A stretch of DNA of 7,699 bases, from contig JACZXM010000128.1 of NCBI GenBank assembly GCA_022571615.1, forward strand, positions 1 through 7,699. The letters run 5' to 3'. Positions within the stretch are counted from its first letter, which is position 1; each line of letters begins with the position of its first letter. Positions 6,200-7,699 of the stretch are shown in pieces. Source of the stretch: Acidobacteriota bacterium. Its GTDB lineage: Bacteria > Acidobacteriota > UBA890 > WLXD01. The translations under genes and the position numbers were made by a program. The notes beneath the pieces are model-generated. The model saw nothing but the letters and a program-made list of their open reading frames with translations, did not search any database and was not told the DNA's origin.

Positions 6200-6961
6200 A
6201 TGAAAGCAACCGTTTGCCAGCTCGATAATCGTCCCGACGCGTTCCAACGCGGCTGGAGGGCGCTGGCCGCGCATGTCCGTCAACACGGGTCCGATTTCGT
6301 CCTGCTACCGGAGATGCCGTTCTTCAGATGGCTCCCGGCAGATCCAACCCCGAGCGGCCGGCAGTGGTTGGAGTCCGTTGCGGCCCACGAATCCATGCTC
6401 GCGCGGATGAGCGAGCTGGGTGCGCCCGCAGCGATGACCACGCGCCCCGTGCAATCTGGATCTCGCCGGCTGAACCGGGCGGTGCTGTGGACCTCCGAGA
6501 ATGGCTGTGTCGGCGTCCATGACAAATGGCACCTGCCGGACGAGGAAGGTTTCTGGGAGGCCACCTGGTATGACCGCGGCGATCCGGACTTCGCGCTGGC
6601 GCATTTTGGCGACGTACGCATCGGCGTGCAGATCTGCACCGAGATGTGGTTTTTCGAACATGCGCGCTCGTACGCCAGGCGCAACGCACACATCCTGTGC
6701 GTGCCGCGCGCAACACCGCACGGCACCACCGCCAAGTGGCTTGCGGGCGGCCAGGCGGCGGCCGTGGTCTCAGGCGCCTACTGCCTGTCGTCGAACCTCC
6801 ACACCCCGCAAGGCGCCGGGGGCGGGCTGTCCTGGATCATCGATCCCGACGGCACCATCCTGGCCATCACCACCCCGGCCGCACCGTTCGCCACCGTCAC
6901 AGTGGACCTGGAGCTGGCGCGGCGCGCCAAGTCGACCTACCCACGCTACTGTCCGGACTGA
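6200..6961 (+). CDS. Nitrilase-superfamily carbon-nitrogen hydrolase (amidohydrolase)
   Basis: The 253-residue product is a complete CN-hydrolase domain (PF00795-type), a cytoplasmic enzyme class cleaving amides, carbamoyl amides or nitriles. The catalytic triad is visible: E38 in 'DFVLLPEMPF', K109 in 'GVHDKWHLPDEEG' and C146 in 'GVQICTEMWFFEHAR'. 'ARRNAHILCVPRAT' and the late 'DPDGTILA' strand are family-typical. The start ATG at 6200 gives the usual short first strand 'MKATVCQLD'; GAGGG (6188-6192) sits 7 nt ahead. The frame is open upstream to 6101 (ATG at 6155 possible), but the extra residues do not look like family sequence. Length is near the usual 260-280. The substrate cannot be assigned; 'QICTEMWF' instead of 'ICYD' suggests an amidase subgroup, not a true nitrilase. 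It has no co-directional neighbour within the window, so it appears to be a single-gene unit. Confidence 0.88.
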   Translation: MKATVCQLDNRPDAFQRGWRALAAHVRQHGSDFVLLPEMPFFRWLPADPTPSGRQWLESVAAHESMLARMSELGAPAAMTTRPVQSGSRRLNRAVLWTSENGCVGVHDKWHLPDEEGFWEATWYDRGDPDFALAHFGDVRIGVQICTEMWFFEHARSYARRNAHILCVPRATPHGTTAKWLAGGQAAAVVSGAYCLSSNLHTPQGAGGGLSWIIDPDGTILAITTPAAPFATVTVDLELARRAKSTYPRYCPD

Positions 6962-6966
6962 GCAGG

Positions 6967-6983
6967 CGACGGTTCGACCGTCG
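6967..6983. terminator. Hairpin after the nitrilase gene, no T-run
   Basis: CGACGGT (6967-6973) and ACCGTCG (6977-6983) are perfect 7-bp inverted repeats around TCG, starting 5 nt after the nitrilase stop. The position and stem fit transcription termination or mRNA 3'-end protection between convergent genes, but no T-tract follows on either strand, so it is not a textbook intrinsic terminator. Confidence 0.4.
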
Positions 6984-7034
6984 AATGGACAGAAAACTGC
7001 CGCACCGGCCGGTCCCATCAAAGTGGACGGCGGG

Positions 7035-7136
7035 AGAGTCGTTGACGAACGAGCTCTTCGTCCGCTTCGTGGCCTTGGCGACGGCCTCCAGCCGCGAAGC
7101 GAGGTCGTCCGGGATACGAACGAATTGCGTCGCCAC
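7035..7136 (-). pseudogene. Truncated ribbon-helix-helix (CopG-type) antitoxin, N-terminal 34 codons
   Basis: A GTG at 7136 is preceded by GGAGGAG (7142-7148) with a 5-nt spacer, an excellent ribosome site. The first 34 residues, 'MATQFVRIPDDLASRLEAV...TKSSFVNDS', match the strand and first helix of a ribbon-helix-helix antitoxin. The second helix is absent: the frame continues as unrelated Arg/Ser-rich sequence, overlaps the nitrilase 3' end and stops at 6897. The other frames do not restore the domain, so this is a deletion or insertion breakpoint and not a simple frameshift. It begins 14 nt after the SDR stop and was probably in that operon, perhaps followed once by a toxin that is now lost. 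It differs in sequence from the intact VapB at 5566-5820, so it is not a duplicate. Confidence 0.55.
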
Positions 7137-7150
7137 CTCGACTCCTCCGA

Positions 7151-7699
7151 TCAGGTCCGCAGATAGGAGGCCCCGTTTGCATCGATGATGCAGCCGGTGA
7201 GGAACCCTATGCCCTCGGAAGCCAGGAACAGCACCGCGCGCGCGATCTCCTCGGGCTCCGCGACGCGGTTGAGCGGGCTTTGGGCTCGAACCTCCGCCCC
7301 CGACTCACCCTCCAGGTGTGGGGCTGCCATGTCGGTTTGGACCCAGCCCGGTGCGACCACCCCGACAAACACGCCTCGTGGCGCCAGCGCCTTGGCAAGC
7401 GACTGACTCAGGGCGTTGAGTCCCGCCTTGCTGGCGCCGTAGGCAGGAGCATCGGGCTCGCCGCGGAACGCTCCGCGGGAGGAGATATTCACGATGCGCC
7501 CACCCCCGTGCGCGGCCATGTGACGCCCGGCAAAGTACATCAGGTTGGCAGGGCCGACCAGATTGGTGGCCAACGTCGCCGACCACGCACGGCGCCAACT
7601 GTCGAAGTCGACATCGAGTACCCGATGCTCCTCGAAGACGCCGGCGTTGTTGACCAGCACGTCCAGCCCGCCCAGCCGGTCGATCACGCCCGCCACCAG
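7151..7699 (-). CDS. Short-chain dehydrogenase/reductase (SDR), N-terminus off window
   Basis: The frame enters from the right edge and ends at a TGA at 7151; about 182 codons are inside. Visible classical SDR elements in order are 'LDVLVNNAG' (NNAG), the structural Asn in 'LATNLVGP', '[14 protein letters not shown]' with the catalytic Ser, 'YGASK' (Tyr and Lys of the active site, Tyr 13 residues after the Ser), 'PGWVQTDM', and the C-terminal '[12 protein letters not shown]'. The TGxxxGxG cofactor loop, about 70 residues, lies outside the window. The enzyme should be an NAD(P)(H)-dependent oxidoreductase of the FabG-like type; substrate unknown. Its C-terminus is of normal length and undamaged. 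The truncated antitoxin follows directly. Confidence 0.92.
   Translation of the reverse strand: MVAGVIDRLGGLDVLVNNAGVFEEHRVLDVDFDSWRRAWSATLATNLVGPANLMYFAGRHMAAHGGGRIVNISSRGAFRGEPDAPAYGASKAGLNALSQSLAKALAPRGVFVGVVAPGWVQTDMAAPHLEGESGAEVRAQSPLNRVAEPEEIARAVLFLASEGIGFLTGCIIDANGASYLRT

Overview
The window is high-GC bacterial chromosomal DNA, by eye well above 60% GC with strongly GC-biased third codon positions. The gene types suggest an environmental heterotroph such as an Acidobacteriota, Gemmatimonadota or deltaproteobacterial-type lineage: a large secreted Asp-box propeller protein, a lipoprotein sulfatase ending in an 'LRALGYV'-type tail, a nitrilase and an SDR. This is a loose inference and no gene fixes the taxon. 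I see no transposase, integrase, CRISPR array, rRNA or replication origin.

Left half (1-5089). A gene on the minus strand (2469 down to the left edge, C-terminus outside) encodes a secreted protein with a signal peptide and eleven Asp-box (BNR) motifs. Diverging from it is a plus-strand gene (2630-5089) for a predicted lipoprotein: two beta-sandwich-like modules followed by a sulfatase/alkaline-phosphatase-fold domain with a non-canonical active-site motif. The 160-bp divergent region holds a plausible sigma70-type promoter, a 14-bp palindrome and an out-of-frame SD-ATG overlapping the start of the sulfatase gene.

Middle (5090-6199). This part looks like an accessory patch. On the minus strand an intact VapB/VapC toxin-antitoxin pair (RHH antitoxin, PIN-domain toxin, GTGA overlap) is preceded by an operator-like cluster of CCCATA/TATGGG half-sites. 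It is followed, 15 nt after the vapC stop, by a degenerate tRNA-Arg(CCU) gene whose 5' half is canonical and whose 3' half has decayed. Upstream of vapBC on the same strand is an orphan N-terminus with a signal peptide that runs out into the vapBC promoter region, probably a broken gene.

Right part (6200-7699). A plus-strand nitrilase-superfamily amidohydrolase with a complete Glu-Lys-Cys triad is followed by a perfect 7-bp hairpin. Facing it is a minus-strand SDR oxidoreductase (N-terminus outside the window). Immediately downstream of the SDR lies a strong ribosome site and the first ~34 residues of a second, truncated RHH antitoxin.

Taken together, two stable operon-type segments flank about 2 kb (roughly 5090-7140) that contains one live toxin-antitoxin pair, one tRNA relic, one broken secreted-protein start and one truncated antitoxin. 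That is the pattern expected of a tRNA-associated insertion/deletion hotspot in decay. The most unusual single item is the vapBC-tRNA-Arg arrangement; the sulfatase with a Ser-x-Pro-x-Phe motif is the second.
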